NCBI GenBank assembly: GCA_019448385.1
Contig: JAGTXO010000077.1
Location: 1-64,000 of the forward strand
DNA from: Diacronema lutheri
Taxonomy: Eukaryota; Haptophyta; Pavlovophyceae; Pavlovales; Pavlovaceae
Direction of reading: 5' to 3'
DNA length: 64,000 nt
Numbering within the stretch: position 1 is the stretch's first letter; the number at the start of each line of letters is the position of its first letter. The notes beneath the pieces are model-generated. The model did not search any database. It saw only the letters and a list, made by a program, of their open reading frames with translations, and was not told where the DNA came from. This document shows positions 35,742 through 46,207 of this stretch, one piece after another. A program made the translations under genes and the position numbers.

Positions 35742-38300
35742 TCACTCGCCGCCGAGCTCGCCGCTAAACTCGTCGAGCAGCAGGCGCATCGTGCGCGGCT
35801 CGGGCGCGAGCCCGGCCCTGCGCATCACGCCGAGCTGCTCGAGCGCGAGGCGCGGCTCGCCCGCCTGGCAGAGCGAGACGACGAGCCCGTGGTACGTCCG
35901 CGGCGAGACAAGGTCTGCGGGCAGCTTCGCCACGTACTTGGCCGCCTCGGCGGCCTGCCCGCCGGCGGCGAGCGCGTTGGCGAGCATCGAGTGCGAGTAG
36001 CCGTCGGGCTGCACGCCGAGCTTGGGCATCTGCTTGATGACCTGCTTGGCCGTCTCAATCTGCTCGCGCACGAGCAGCCCGCGCAGCAGCACGTTGTACG
36101 TTACGACCGTTGGCCGCGGCCCGTCGGCGCACATCTCGTCGAGCAGCTGCAGCGCGGCGTTGAACGCGCCCTTCGCGGCGAACACCTGCACGGCGGCCGT
36201 GTTCACGAAGACGTTGCCGCGCACGCCGTCGGCGCGCATCTCGTCGAGCAGCTCGCGCACGCGCCGGACGGTGCCCGCGTGCTCACACGCGAGGACCACC
36301 TGGTGGTAGCAGTACCCGTCGGGCCGGAGCCCCTGTTGGCGGATGCGGTCGAAGAGGTAGAGCACCTCGGCGTACTCGCGCGCGCGCGCGCACGCGCGCA
36401 GCGCGCCCGAGTAGGCGTAGATCGCCGACGGCGACGTCGTGACGGCCTCGCCGCCGTCGATCGCCTCGAGCTCGTCGAGGAGCTCGAGCGCGCGCCGCCA
36501 CTCGCCGTCGAACGCGCACCCGCCAACGAGCGCGGCGATCGTCGCGGCAGTTGGCGCCACGCGGTCCGCGCGCATCCACGCGAAGAGCCTCTCCGCCGAG
36601 CGCAGCTGCCCCGCGCGCGCGCACACGCCGATCGCCGCCGTGTAGACGGAGGTGCCGAGGGCCGGCGGGCGCGCGCGCACGCGCGTGCCGACGCGCGCCG
36701 CGCGCGCAGCGTCTACGCGCTCAACATCGTCGTCGAGCAGCGCGCCCTCCGCGCCCTCGCCGTCCTCGCGCGCGCGCTCCGCGCGGCGCGCGCGCGCCGC
36801 CGCGCCAGCGTCTTCCGTGAGGGCGGCGTCGGCGCCCGCTCGGAGCGCGTCGACGAGCTCGACGGCGGCGCGCCAGTCGCGCGCGTTGCCCATGGCGCGC
36901 AGCGCCGCCATCGCGCAATACGCGTCCGGCTGGATCGCGTGCTCGACTCGCATCTCGAGCAGCAGCGCGCGCACGGTCGTGACCGCCGAGTCGCGGGCGG
37001 CGCCTGCGCCGCCGTCCCACTCGGCGAGGGCGGAGAGAAGCGCGCCGTACGTGCGCACAGTCGGGCGCACGCCCGCGCCGAGCATCGCGGTATGCAGGTC
37101 GAGCGCGCGCTGCGGCTGCCGCGCGGCGGCGCACGCGCGCAGCGCGAGCGCGTAAGGATGCGCGCCTGGCGGTTCATCGGCTGCGGCGAGGCGCGAGATC
37201 AGGGCGGTGGCCTCTTGCCAATGCGCGGTCCTGGCGCACGCGGCCAGCGCGGCGGTGAGCATCGGCCGGCTCGGCTCGATGCCCGCGCTCTCCGCCTCGT
37301 CGAGCAGGTCGAACGCGACGTGCGTCAAGCCAACGCGGCCGCACGCGATCAGTGCCAGCGTGTACGCGTGGCTGTCGGCGTTGACGCCGCGTGACGCCGC
37401 ATCGCGCAGGAGCTGCGGCGCGGCGGCGGCGCGCGCGCCGTCAAGCGCCGCCTGCAGCTCGGCGTGCAGCGCGCGCAGCTCGCCGTCCGCTGCAACGGGC
37501 GCGCCGCCGCCTGGTCGTCCGCCCGCCTGATCGTCGTCGGCGTCGACGTCGTCAGCGTCCGCGTCGCCGCGCTCGGCGGCCTCGAGGTCAAAGGCGAGGC
37601 CAAAGGCGTCCTGCTCGTACTGCTGCTGCTCCCCCTCCGTCAGCTCGCGCTCCGCCTCCAACCCCGTGTCCACGTCGTCGTCCGCGTCCAGCGCGCCGCC
37701 GGGCGCACCGCCCCGCCCGCCACGCGCGCGGAGCGACCCGTTGGCGCTGATGTCGTCATCGATGTCGTCATCCGCGCCCCGATCGGCGCTGCTGCCCGCG
37801 AACACGGGCGGTGCTGGCGCGTACGCGCGCTCCGTCGGGGCTGTCCGCGAGCGCCCGCCCGCCCTCGCGCCGACGGGCGCGTCCGCTCGCCGTTGGCCGC
37901 GCGGCGGCGGCCCGCGCGCTGCCGGCGGCCTGCGCTCGGCCGGCGGCCAGCGCTCGACCGGCGCGTCGTCATCGCTCAGCGCCGCAGGCCTGCGGTTGGG
38001 AGGAGAGGCGCTGCCATCGCGCGACGGCGCCCCCCAGATCTCCGCGTCGATGCTCGCTCCAGCAGCGCGCGCCGTCGCCGGCGGCTGCCGCGCCGGCCTG
38101 CGCGCGGGAGGCGTGCGCATCGGCGCGCCGACATCCTCGCCGGCGTCGTCGTCGCCGGCGACGGCCGCGCGCGCTGAGCAGCGGGGCTCCATGCATGGCG
38201 AGAGGCGTGCGCGGCTTGAGATGGACGCAGTCCATGCGCGCACGCCTGACCCCGCGAGGGCGGCGAGCGCGGCGCTGATGATGACCACGCGCCGCGCCAT
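35742..38300 (-). CDS. Pentatricopeptide-repeat (PPR) protein
   Basis: An 852-residue single-exon protein. A signal-type leader ([19 protein letters not shown]) is followed by ~260 residues of disordered, acidic and Pro-rich sequence. From about 290 to the end come helical 35-residue repeats of P type, for example [21 protein letters not shown], then [40 protein letters not shown] and [17 protein letters not shown] proteins bind organelle RNA in a sequence-specific way for processing, editing or translation. The leader suggests the plastid. There is no obvious DYW or SMR tail. The RNA target cannot be read from the sequence. Divergent from ITPase over 143 bp. Confidence 0.85.
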   Translation of the reverse strand: MARRVVIISAALAALAGSGVRAWTASISSRARLSPCMEPRCSARAAVAGDDDAGEDVGAPMRTPPARRPARQPPATARAAGASIDAEIWGAPSRDGSASPPNRRPAALSDDDAPVERWPPAERRPPAARGPPPRGQRRADAPVGARAGGRSRTAPTERAYAPAPPVFAGSSADRGADDDIDDDISANGSLRARGGRGGAPGGALDADDDVDTGLEAERELTEGEQQQYEQDAFGLAFDLEAAERGDADADDVDADDDQAGGRPGGGAPVAADGELRALHAELQAALDGARAAAAPQLLRDAASRGVNADSHAYTLALIACGRVGLTHVAFDLLDEAESAGIEPSRPMLTAALAACARTAHWQEATALISRLAAADEPPGAHPYALALRACAAARQPQRALDLHTAMLGAGVRPTVRTYGALLSALAEWDGGAGAARDSAVTTVRALLLEMRVEHAIQPDAYCAMAALRAMGNARDWRAAVELVDALRAGADAALTEDAGAAARARRAERAREDGEGAEGALLDDDVERVDAARAARVGTRVRARPPALGTSVYTAAIGVCARAGQLRSAERLFAWMRADRVAPTAATIAALVGGCAFDGEWRRALELLDELEAIDGGEAVTTSPSAIYAYSGALRACARAREYAEVLYLFDRIRQQGLRPDGYCYHQVVLACEHAGTVRRVRELLDEMRADGVRGNVFVNTAAVQVFAAKGAFNAALQLLDEMCADGPRPTVVTYNVLLRGLLVREQIETAKQVIKQMPKLGVQPDGYSHSMLANALAAGGQAAEAAKYVAKLPADLVSPRTYHGLVVSLCQAGEPRLALEQLGVMRRAGLAPEPRTMRLLLDEFSGELGGE

Positions 38301-38443
38301 CTTTGTGGGAACTCGGAACGCGGCACGTCCACGTTCAAACCAAACCGCTCCGCTGCTCCTCCGCGACGGGCGCCATTCAATTCGCGCTCGCGTGCCTGTG
38401 CATCGGCGCGTCGCGCGCGGGTGGTGGGGCGGCGACGCGCGCC

Positions 38444-39085
38444 ATGTCGCAGCAGACGATCACGTTCGTCACGGGAAACGCGAAGAAGCTTGAAGAGGTG
38501 CGCGCCATCATGGACGCGCAGCGCGCGGCCGGCGTGCAGCTGCCGCGCGTCGAGGCGCGCAAGCTCGATTTGCCCGAGCTGCAGGGCGAGCCGGAGCTCG
38601 TGTCCGCCGAGAAGTGCCGGCTCGCCGCGCGCGAGGTGGGTGGTGCGGTGATGGTGGAGGACACGTGCCTCTGCTTCAACGCGCTCGGCGGTCTGCCTGG
38701 CCCGTACATCAAATGGTTCCTCGACAAGCTTGGGCACGACGGCCTCAACAAGCTGCTCGCGGCGTACGATGATAAGAGCGCGTACGCGCAGTGCGTCTTC
38801 GCCTTCAGCGCAGGGCCGGACGCCGAGCCCGTCGTCTTCGACGGCCGCACGGCGGGCAAAATCGTGCCCGCGCGCGGCGAGAATGCGTTCGGCTGGGACC
38901 CCGTCTTTGAACCGGACGAGGGAAACGGGCTCACGTACGCGCAGATGGCCAAGGACGACAAGAACGCCATCTCGCACCGCCGTCGCTCCCTCGACCACCT
39001 CACCGCCTATTTGCGCGAGCACGCCGCGGACGTCGGCGCGCAGATCGAGCACGAGGCCGCCAAGCGCGCAAAGACATTGCCGTGA
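38444..39085 (+). CDS. ITPA: Inosine triphosphate pyrophosphatase
   Basis: Removes ITP, dITP and XTP from nucleotide pools by hydrolysis to the monophosphates and pyrophosphate. The protein has 213 residues from the Met at 38444 (human about 194). Motifs of the HAM1/ITPA family: [13 protein letters not shown] at the start, [32 protein letters not shown] and [10 protein letters not shown] near the end. The frame is open back to 38303, but that would nearly touch the divergent PPR gene, and residues before MSQQT show no conservation I know of. Cytosolic by this start. It lies alone between two minus-strand genes. Confidence 0.9.
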   Translation: MSQQTITFVTGNAKKLEEVRAIMDAQRAAGVQLPRVEARKLDLPELQGEPELVSAEKCRLAAREVGGAVMVEDTCLCFNALGGLPGPYIKWFLDKLGHDGLNKLLAAYDDKSAYAQCVFAFSAGPDAEPVVFDGRTAGKIVPARGENAFGWDPVFEPDEGNGLTYAQMAKDDKNAISHRRRSLDHLTAYLREHAADVGAQIEHEAAKRAKTLP

Positions 39086-39267
39086 GCGCCTGCGCGAGGG
39101 CACAGCCGCAGTGGCGGGCAAGCGGCGCGAGCACGCCGTCGCGCGCATCGACGCGCGAGCTTGGCTCTGAGCCCTTGAGGGCGAGGCGCCGGCGCCACGC
39201 CCGGCCTCTTGAAGGTGCACTAGTCTCAGGCCTGAAGGGGGGGGGGGGGGGGGGGAAGCTTCGCGAA
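39086..39267. other. Intergenic spacer with poly-G tract
   Basis: 182 bp between ITPase and the next convergent gene. It holds 19 G at 39237-39255. Just before that, 39217-39237 reads GCACTAGTCTCAGGCCTGAAG, which resembles the MULE TIR string GCACTAGTCTCTTGGCCTG, possibly by chance. No gene seen. Confidence 0.5.
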
Positions 39268-41688
39268 TCACGACTCGGGCTCGCTGCCCTCGCTCCCGCT
39301 CTCCATCACCGCCTCCGTGGCGCGCTCGCCAGCCGGCGGCGGCGGCGGCGGGCGGACGGGCGGGAGCGAGGGCAGCGGCCTGAACGGGCTCGCCACGAGG
39401 CCAGGCTGCGCCGGCTGGATCAGGCCAAGGCTCGAGCCGACCGCGTGCTCGTCCGCGCCGCCGCGCACCTCCGACGGCGGCGGCGCGCGCAGCGTCTCGG
39501 CCGCGGCGGTCGTCGCGAAGAAGGACATGGCTTCCCGCTGTTCCTCGAGGCTGCCCGCCGCGCCGCCGCGCGCGCCCAGCCCCGCCGGCCGGCCCGCACC
39601 GCCCACGCCGCCCGCTGGGCCGCGCGCCCAGCCTTGGCGACTCGCGCTGCGGCCGCGCGCGCGCGACAGTGCACTCGCTGCGCCCCGCGCTGCGACGCTC
39701 AGCATGGCGGCCGCGCCGGCGGCCGCAGCCGTCGCGCCGGCGAGGACCGCCGCGCCGGCGCCACCCGCCTCGCCGCTCGCGCCGCCGCCGAGCGCGCGCC
39801 GCGCAGGGCGCGGCTCGCCGCCGCCGACGCGTCGGACAGTGCCGGCGCCCACCGCAGCGCCGCCTTCAAAGGAGGCGTACCCCCCAGCGCGCGCGGCGGC
39901 GGCCTCCAGCCGCTTGGTGCGCTGCAGGACGACGAGCGCGAAGAGGATCGCCGACAGCAGCGCGACGAGCAGAAGCCCGCCCCCGAGTAAACCCACGTAG
40001 TAGGTGGGCCCGCGCGCCCCGCGCACCGCCGCCGGCGCCGCGCCCGAGCATTCGCACGCGCACGTGCCGTTGGCCGAGCCCGGATCGGTGCCGCCCGGAC
40101 TGTCCGGATCGACGGGTGGCGTGGCCGGGAGCACCACCACTTGGAACGGCGAGCCCGCCGCGTGCTGCCCCGCGACAAGCACGGCGACGGCGAGGCGCGC
40201 GACCGCGCCGTCTGGGTCAGCTGCGGCCGCTTGGGCGGCCTCGCTGGAGCCCCGCGCAGGGACCAGGCCGGGCAGCGCGTCCGCCGAGAGCACGCCGAGC
40301 TCGACGCCGTAGCTCCCGTCCGAGGTCGTCACCACGCGCAGCGGGCGCATGGCACCCGACGGCGCGCCGGCGCCGCCGTACGCGCCAAAAGGCCACGCGC
40401 GCCAAACGGCCGCCGACCCGACCCACGCCTGAACGGCGCCGGCGGATGCGTCCGCGGGGAGCGGGCCACGCGGCTCGCCGCGCACGTCCGCCAATACGAC
40501 CTTGAGGTCGCATCTCGAGCCGTCCCGCACCGCCTCGTCCACGCACGCGCTGCCGGCCGCGACCACGACGGCGTGGCGGGCGGACGCCCAGCCGATGGCA
40601 GCCACAATGGCGTCACCGCCCGTTGGGTCGGGCGAGCCGTACGCGCGCACACGCACCTCGTCGATCGCCCACAGCGCACTCGTGCTTGCCACGGCGCCCG
40701 GCGGCCGCACGCTCGCCCAGCGCACACTCGCGAGTTCGGCCCCGCGGGCGGGGAGAGGAACCGTCACGTCTGACCAGGCCGCAAAGCAATTCGCGTTGCG
40801 GGCGTCGGGCAGGCGTGCGCCGAGCTCGATGAGCGAATCGAAGGGGCCTGAGGGGCCGCGACCAGCCGGCGCCCATGACACCAGCGCGCCGCCCGAGCCT
40901 GGGCCGCACGCGCCCGACGGGTCCCCGCCCGCCGACGCAGGCGTGCCGACGCGCATCGTGAACTGCAGAATCGAACCAGGCGGCAGTTGGAGGAGGGCAG
41001 ACGTGGCGACGGGCGGCTGGGCGTGCGGGCCGCCGAAGACGAGCGCGCGCCCCGACTCGCCCGCCGCGCCGCACTGCGCGCCCACCACCGCCGAAGCCGA
41101 CGCGTCCGCCCACGTGCGCGGGATGTCGAGCGCCTTCTCGTAAAACCCGTCGTGCCATACGGACGGAGCGCCCGCGTCGACGGCGGCGGAGGATGCGGGG
41201 GGTTCGGAGGCGGCGACGGCCGCTGGCGCAATGCCGTATGCCGTGTAGCTCGCCTTGAACGAGATGTCCACCGACGACACGCCCGCGCCGACGACGAGGA
41301 CGATCACCGCGGACGACGACTCGGCGGTCAGCGATGCCTTCGGAGGCGGCGGCGCGCCGGTGCGTGGGAGGCGGAGGAGCTCGGCGGCGCCGACGCGCGG
41401 CTCGCCTTCGTACACCGCGAGCGAGCACCCGTCGCCGCCCGCGCACTCGACCCGCGCGCCCTCAAGCGCGAGCGCGATGCGCGCCGGCGCGCGGAGCGGC
41501 GCGATCGTCCATTCGCGCACGAGCGGCGTGCTGAGGCGCGAGCGGAAAGCGACGGTTCCAGTGGGCGCGAGCAGCTCGTCCGCACCCGCGCCGCATGGCG
41601 AATGCCGCTCGAGCGGCGAGCGTCGTGCGAACGAGGCGCGCGCGAGGAGGACGAGCAGCGCGGCGAGGTGCCGGCGCTCGGTCCCCAT
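39268..41688 (-). CDS. Large type I membrane protein with filamin-like fold
   Basis: An 806-residue single-exon protein. A leader (HLAALLVLLARASFA) precedes a ~530-residue extracytoplasmic part: a CUB-like segment (WTIAPLRAPARIALALEG, GGDGCSLAVYEG), a region with the pattern of reelin/BNR-type jelly rolls (HDGFYEKALDIPRTWAD, LVSWAPAGRGPSGPFDSL, WAIDEVRVRAYG), and a filamin/Ig-like repeat that ends AGQHAAGSPFQVVVLPA. One transmembrane helix follows (YYVGLLGGGLLLVALLSAIL). The ~230-residue tail is Ala/Gly/Pro-rich. Domain names are by pattern and uncertain except for the signal peptide, TM helix and the filamin-type SPF ending. Probably a surface adhesion or receptor protein. It lies beside two other minus-strand genes with filamin-like and kelch domains. 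Confidence 0.65.
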   Translation of the reverse strand: MGTERRHLAALLVLLARASFARRSPLERHSPCGAGADELLAPTGTVAFRSRLSTPLVREWTIAPLRAPARIALALEGARVECAGGDGCSLAVYEGEPRVGAAELLRLPRTGAPPPPKASLTAESSSAVIVLVVGAGVSSVDISFKASYTAYGIAPAAVAASEPPASSAAVDAGAPSVWHDGFYEKALDIPRTWADASASAVVGAQCGAAGESGRALVFGGPHAQPPVATSALLQLPPGSILQFTMRVGTPASAGGDPSGACGPGSGGALVSWAPAGRGPSGPFDSLIELGARLPDARNANCFAAWSDVTVPLPARGAELASVRWASVRPPGAVASTSALWAIDEVRVRAYGSPDPTGGDAIVAAIGWASARHAVVVAAGSACVDEAVRDGSRCDLKVVLADVRGEPRGPLPADASAGAVQAWVGSAAVWRAWPFGAYGGAGAPSGAMRPLRVVTTSDGSYGVELGVLSADALPGLVPARGSSEAAQAAAADPDGAVARLAVAVLVAGQHAAGSPFQVVVLPATPPVDPDSPGGTDPGSANGTCACECSGAAPAAVRGARGPTYYVGLLGGGLLLVALLSAILFALVVLQRTKRLEAAAARAGGYASFEGGAAVGAGTVRRVGGGEPRPARRALGGGASGEAGGAGAAVLAGATAAAAGAAAMLSVAARGAASALSRARGRSASRQGWARGPAGGVGGAGRPAGLGARGGAAGSLEEQREAMSFFATTAAAETLRAPPPSEVRGGADEHAVGSSLGLIQPAQPGLVASPFRPLPSLPPVRPPPPPPAGERATEAVMESGSEGSEPES

Positions 41689-41832
41689 TGGGCTGGGCGC
41701 AAGGCTGTCACACAGTCAGAGTGCATTGGCAGTGTCGATTGAACTGAACAGATGCGGGACGCCCCCTTGGAAGGGGACAGAAAGGGCCGACCCACTCTTG
41801 GCCCCGCGTGCGAGAACCGCGCCGCGCCCAAG

Positions 41833-43798
41833 CTAATGCTTGCGCGCGTCGAAATAAATCGGAACGGTCGTCGCCGAGCAGCGCGGCGGGCCGATCACGA
41901 CGCCCTGGTTGGAGTAGATCGAGTAATCGAGCACGGTCTGCGCGTTCGAGCGCGTGATATCCCAGACGGGCGGCGGCGCGCTCGACGTGATGTGAGGGCT
42001 CGCCTCGATGCGCGCGGGCACGTGGCCCTCGTTCATCTTCCAGTGGCCGACCAGGTGCGTGTCGTGCGAAACGTCGAGCTGGTGCCTATTGACCCACGTA
42101 CTTGCAATCGTGTCTTGCGTGAGCGCGTACTGCCACACGCTCACGTCGCCGATCACGCCGCAGAACGATCCGTACCCGCCGCCCGACTCGCCGCCGATTG
42201 AAAAGCGGTCGAGACTCTCGGGCCTGTGCAACGAGGCCTTGTTGCTCACCTCCTCGTCCTCCTTCACGCCGTTGATGAAGAGCTGCGCGGCGCGGCGCGG
42301 CGGCGCGCGAGGATGGCGGACGGGCTCAGTGATGGGCGCGTCGGGGCGAAAAAGCCGCCACGGGTCGCCGCGGCGGCGCGACGGAGGCGCACGTGGCGTT
42401 TCAAAAGCGGCGCGCGGCGCTCGCACGCGCAGGTTGAGCCCGTCGGTCTCCATCTCGCCGATCGTGAGCGTGCCCACGACGTAGTACCAGTGGTGCGAGT
42501 GCAGCCGCGCGGATGAGCGACAGACGAGCCACGCGTCGCCGTGGCCAAGCGCGAGCGCGTGCTCTACCCTCCCCTCCGCATCGAGGCGGAGCTGCATCGA
42601 CCACTCGGCCTTGGCGCCGACGGACGAGGTCTTGCACACGATGTTCATCGGCTGCGTCAGCGCCGCGCACACCCACGCCTCGATCGAGTAGTTGCCGCTC
42701 AGCTTGGTCGCGGGCTGGCGAGCGCCGGCGGCGTGCGAGACAACGCGCGCGGCGGCGCGCGCGGCGGCGGCTCAGGGGCGCGCGCGGCCGCACGGCGGAG
42801 GGTGGGCGGGCGCGCGGCGCGCGCACCTGCGGCACGAGCACCTCGGTCTGTTCCGACTGGATGAGCATGTACCCATTGGGCACGAAGATGAGCGGCAGGG
42901 CGATGGGCTCGGCGGGCTGGCCGCAGAGGAGGAGGAGATGGCGGCCGGCGAGGACACTGTGGCCCGTGCGCAGCGCAGACGACGTGTGCGTCGAGGCGGC
43001 AAGCCGCTCGTTCTCTGCCGAGCCCGGCGGCCGTTTCACCTTTGAGAGGAGAGACCCGACTTCGATGAGCGCGACCTCGTGCAGCAGCGAGCAGTCCGGG
43101 TCGTCCGGCGCGGGCGGCGCGCCGTCCAGCGCTTCGTCGGCCGCGCCGGTGCCCATTGCAACGAGCAGGTGGTTGCCCCACACGGCGGCGGCATGGCCGC
43201 GCCGCGCCTTTGGCTTCGCGCCCGTCAGCACCGGCGCCGACCAGTCGCGCGCGCCCAGGTCGAAGACGTGCGGCCCGCCAAGCAGCTCGCCCGACTGCGC
43301 CTGCCCGCCAAATAGAAAGAGGCGCGAGCCGACGGTCGTAAGCGTGTGGCCCCACCGGCCGACGGGCAGCGCGTGGCCCGGCGCGGCGACCGCCGCGATG
43401 CGCTCCCATACGAGCGCTCCTGTATCAAGCACATAGAGCTCTGCGTTGCAGCCGCTCCTCGCAGCCCGGCCACGTCGCCCGCCGAAGACGAAGAGGTGCG
43501 ACGCGTGCGAGCACGCGGCATGCGCGCAGAGCGGCGGCGGCATGCTCCCCTTGGTCTGCGGGCACGCCCAGCTGCGCGCCTCCACGTCGAGCATCCACAG
43601 CGAGTCGTCGACCTGCGCGTCCGGCTCGCCGTGCGCGCCGTCGCCGACGGGCACGCCGGATGACCCGTCGGTTACAACGGCCGCCTCAACCGCCTCAGCC
43701 GCAAAGCCGGAGGACGTGGCGATGTCGAGCCGCACGCCGCCGTGAAGGAAGACGCGCCCGCCGACGAGCGCGCACGCGTAGCTGGGCGCGCAGCGCAT
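41833..43798 (-). CDS. Kelch-repeat protein with C-terminal LamG-like domain
   Basis: Exons 43798-42827, 42714-42427 and 42282-41833 give 569 residues; donors GTGCGC and GTGCGA. Residues ~1-260 are kelch blades (CALVGGRVFLHGG, ASHLFVFGGRRG, LPVGRWGHTLTTVGSRLFLFG as the clearest, AKPKARRGHAAAVWGNHL) that form a beta-propeller. From ~325 comes a concanavalin/LamG-like domain: NYSIEAWVCAA, HHWYYVVGTL, LNLRLFINGVKED, RFSIGGESGG, FCGVIGDVSVWQYAL. The join LNLR|LFING restores the usual strand. The ATG at 43798 is the last possible start; the first blade may extend into an upstream exon. If it is spliced to the filamin-like gene at 44020-45268, the whole would be filamin-kelch-LamG. Function probably protein or glycan binding. 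Confidence 0.75.
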
Positions 43799-44019
43799 TT
43801 TGCGCGCGGCAAGAGGGGCGGGGAGGGGAGGCGAGCGGGGGCGCACGTGATTTTGCGCGCGGCAAAAAGGGCGGGGAGGGGAGGCGAGCGGGGGCGCACG
43901 TGACGTGGGGGCCGGCCAGAGATGGGGGGGGGGGGGGGGGGGGGGTTGATGGCGCACGCGCACGCCGTATGCAGCGCAGGCCGTGGCGCAGCCGGTTACG
44001 CGATGGTATGTGACGAGTG
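43799..44019. other. Spacer with 53-bp direct repeat and poly-G tract
   Basis: Two copies of a G-rich unit (TGCGCGCGGCAA...GCACGTGA) begin at 43801 and 43854, a 53-bp period. They are followed by a run of 23 G at 43924-43946. The region is either the 5' flank of the kelch gene or a large intron joining it to the filamin-like gene. Confidence 0.6.
43924..43946. repeat. Poly-G tract, 23 bases
   Basis: Uninterrupted G run just upstream of the kelch gene. On the minus strand it is a C run and could act as an intron pyrimidine tract if the kelch and filamin genes are one. Confidence 0.85.
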
Positions 44020-45268
44020 TTACGTGCGCCCCCCCTCATCCCCAGGACCCACGCCCCGCGCGCGCAGCTGCGGGCGCCGCATCGCCCATCGCGCGCTCGT
44101 CGCGGCGACGCACTCGACGCGCGCCGCGGGCGCCTGCGGCGCGGGCGGCGGGAAGTGCCCATGCAGCGTGACGAGGTCGTAACGGAGGTTTGGCGTGCGT
44201 AGCAGCCACGCCGATGTGAGGATGTCGCCGAGAAGCAGCGCATCGGTCTGCGACACCCAGAGGGCGCGCAGGCGCTCGACGACCGTTTCGTCCGCAGTGG
44301 GCGGCGCGCCGTTGCAAAAGTTGGGCCGTACCCACTTCACAGCCGCCGGCAGCTCAGACTCGACCGCGACGCACTCAAACGGCGAGCCAATGACGTGGTC
44401 GCCATCAATAGTGATGTCAACCACGTACGCGCCGCGTTTCGGCAGCGTGTAACTGACCGTGTACGTGCCTGCGAGAGGCGCGGCGGCGCAAGGGCGCATG
44501 GCGCGCGCGCGTAGGCTTGCGCGGCCCGTGCAGAGCGCAAACGGACGGACGCCCTGTTGCGCTACGCCCAAACCCCGCGCTTCTACTCTCGCGCGCACGC
44601 GCACGCATGCGTGCCGCCATGTGCGTCCGCATGGGCAGCCTAGGTGCATCAGCCCACGCCTCAGCCCACGCGCACCGAGCACGACTCCACCGCCGCACGG
44701 AGCGCGCCTCGCCGCGCGCACCGTCCGCATGGTCGTGCACGGCCGCACGCAATGCGACACCCGAGTCGTTCGTGAACTGCACGGAGAGGTCCTCGCCGCC
44801 ATTGGTGATGGGGATGGAGAAATTGTCGCGGCAGTACACCGTGAACGTCGCTTCTCGCTTCGGCACGCACGAGAGTAGCCCCGGCCCGGCGACGAGGCAC
44901 ATGTCGGGCACTGCGGCGATCGCGGTCAGGAACGACGACGTGCCGCTCTTGTGCGAGGCTTGCGCATCGTCGAGGAGGAGGACGCGGACACGTGGCTCGT
45001 ATTCCGGATCAACGGGCACGCCGTCCGCCGCGGCGATCGCTGCGGGAAGCCGGTTGACCGTCTTGGTCGGCGGGATCTTACGGCCAGCCTCGTCCTCGAG
45101 CCCGACCGGGACGTGCTTCTTGGCGACGCCAGCGTATCCGCCGTCGGTGATCGCGAGCAAGTCGTCGAAGCGCTGCGTGGCTACCATTGCGAGCCACTTG
45201 ACACGCTGGTAACCCTCGCCGCAGTCGATCACGATCACCCGGTCGCGCACGAGCGCGTGCACCCTCAT
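44020..45268 (-). CDS. Filamin-repeat protein
   Basis: Exons 45268-44722 and 44468-44020 give 331 residues if translation ends at the TAA in 44020-44022. The splice (GTGCGC...TCGCAG, phase 1) joins HDHADG|TYTVSYTLPKRG, an exact filamin (Ig-FLMN) pattern, completed by GAYVVDITIDGDHVIGSPF. Upstream residues (VIVIDCGEGYQRVKWLAM, ATQRFDDLLAITDGG) may be a ubiquitin-like or doublecortin-like fold, not recognised with confidence. The frame is open to an ATG at 45331, but that overlaps the start of the divergent fibrillin gene, so the Met at 45268 was chosen. The C-terminal part ends in a less typical tail and may instead splice into the kelch gene downstream. Probably a cytoskeletal or adhesion scaffold. 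Confidence 0.65.
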
Positions 45269-45321
45269 GGCGAGCGAGACGCAGTCCGACCAGGGCCACG
45301 CCTGCGAAACGGCCAAAAACG

Positions 45322-46182
45322 ATGTCGGCATCGTTTTACGCGACTTTTCTCGCGGCGCTCGGTGCGACGGGCGCGCGCACGGCGGTCAGCGCGCGTGCCG
45401 CGCTGCTCGAGGCGGTCGCTGGCACTCGTGCTGGCCTCACGGCCAACGCTGCGTGCCGCGCTGAGGTTTTTCGCCTCGTGTCCGAGCTCGCCGAGAGCTC
45501 GGCCGAGCCTGCGCCGCTCACATCGCCGCGCCTCGCGGGCAGCTGGCGGTTGCTATTTACGGACGCGCCGGAGGTGCACGGAGCTGACGGCCCGGCCTGG
45601 CGTCGCCCGTGGGGCGAGCCCGTGCAGATCATCGACACGAGCGCTGAGCCATGGCTGTTCCAGCACGCCGAGGGGCCGCCACTGTTTGCGACCGCAACCG
45701 CGCAGCTGCTGCCGCTCGCGGACGCGCCGGGCAGAGCGGCGGACGTCGTGCTGCTCGAGCGCGCGAGCCTCGGTGGCCTTTGGTCGGAGCCGCCGCCCGC
45801 CGGCGCTGCCGGCCTCGGCACCGTCGAGTGCGTCTACCTCGACGACAGCCTGCTGATCAGCCGGGGCGGCGGCGGGCGCGTGTTTGTGCTCGAGCGCGTC
45901 GGCGCGCTGCGCCCGCTGCCGCGCGTGCGCCGCGCGGGCGTGGCCTATTATCAGGGCGCGCAGTACTTTGCGGGGATGGTGAGCGGCTCCGGCGCGCCCG
46001 CGCCCAGCACACCGGCGCCCGGAGCGACCGCGAAGGCGACGAGGGCAAAGGCGCTGGACAATTTGACCCCGAATCTCAAGGCGGCGGGCATGGCGACCGC
46101 GACGCTTGGCGCGCTGATTGCCGGCTTCCTCGGGTCGAACGGCCTGCTGCCAGGGCAAGGCGGGGGGTTCAGCGGGCCGTAG
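45322..46182 (+). CDS. Plastid lipid-associated protein (PAP/fibrillin)
   Basis: A 286-residue single-exon protein. The PAP_fibrillin hallmark is at residues ~70-85: PRLAGSWRLLFTDAPE. Downstream are the strand segments WGEPVQIIDTSAEPWLFQH, TAQLLPLADA, GTVECVYLDDSLLISRG and GRVFVLERV, then a C-terminal hydrophobic helix (AAGMATATLGALIAGFLG) that may anchor it. Fibrillins coat plastoglobules and thylakoid margins and bind lipids or prenylquinones. The N-terminal leader is short and not clearly a signal peptide, so the true start or an upstream exon is open. Head-to-head with the filamin gene (53 bp), convergent with the ankyrin gene (25 bp). Confidence 0.75.
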   Translation: MSASFYATFLAALGATGARTAVSARAALLEAVAGTRAGLTANAACRAEVFRLVSELAESSAEPAPLTSPRLAGSWRLLFTDAPEVHGADGPAWRRPWGEPVQIIDTSAEPWLFQHAEGPPLFATATAQLLPLADAPGRAADVVLLERASLGGLWSEPPPAGAAGLGTVECVYLDDSLLISRGGGGRVFVLERVGALRPLPRVRRAGVAYYQGAQYFAGMVSGSGAPAPSTPAPGATAKATRAKALDNLTPNLKAAGMATATLGALIAGFLGSNGLLPGQGGGFSGP

Positions 46183-46207
46183 TTCGGGCCGAGGCGGAGC
46201 TGAAGGG

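Noticed and set aside
44417-45331. Start of the filamin gene at 45331
   Set aside because: It would overlap the ATG of the divergent fibrillin gene; the Met at 45268 keeps all the convincing sequence.
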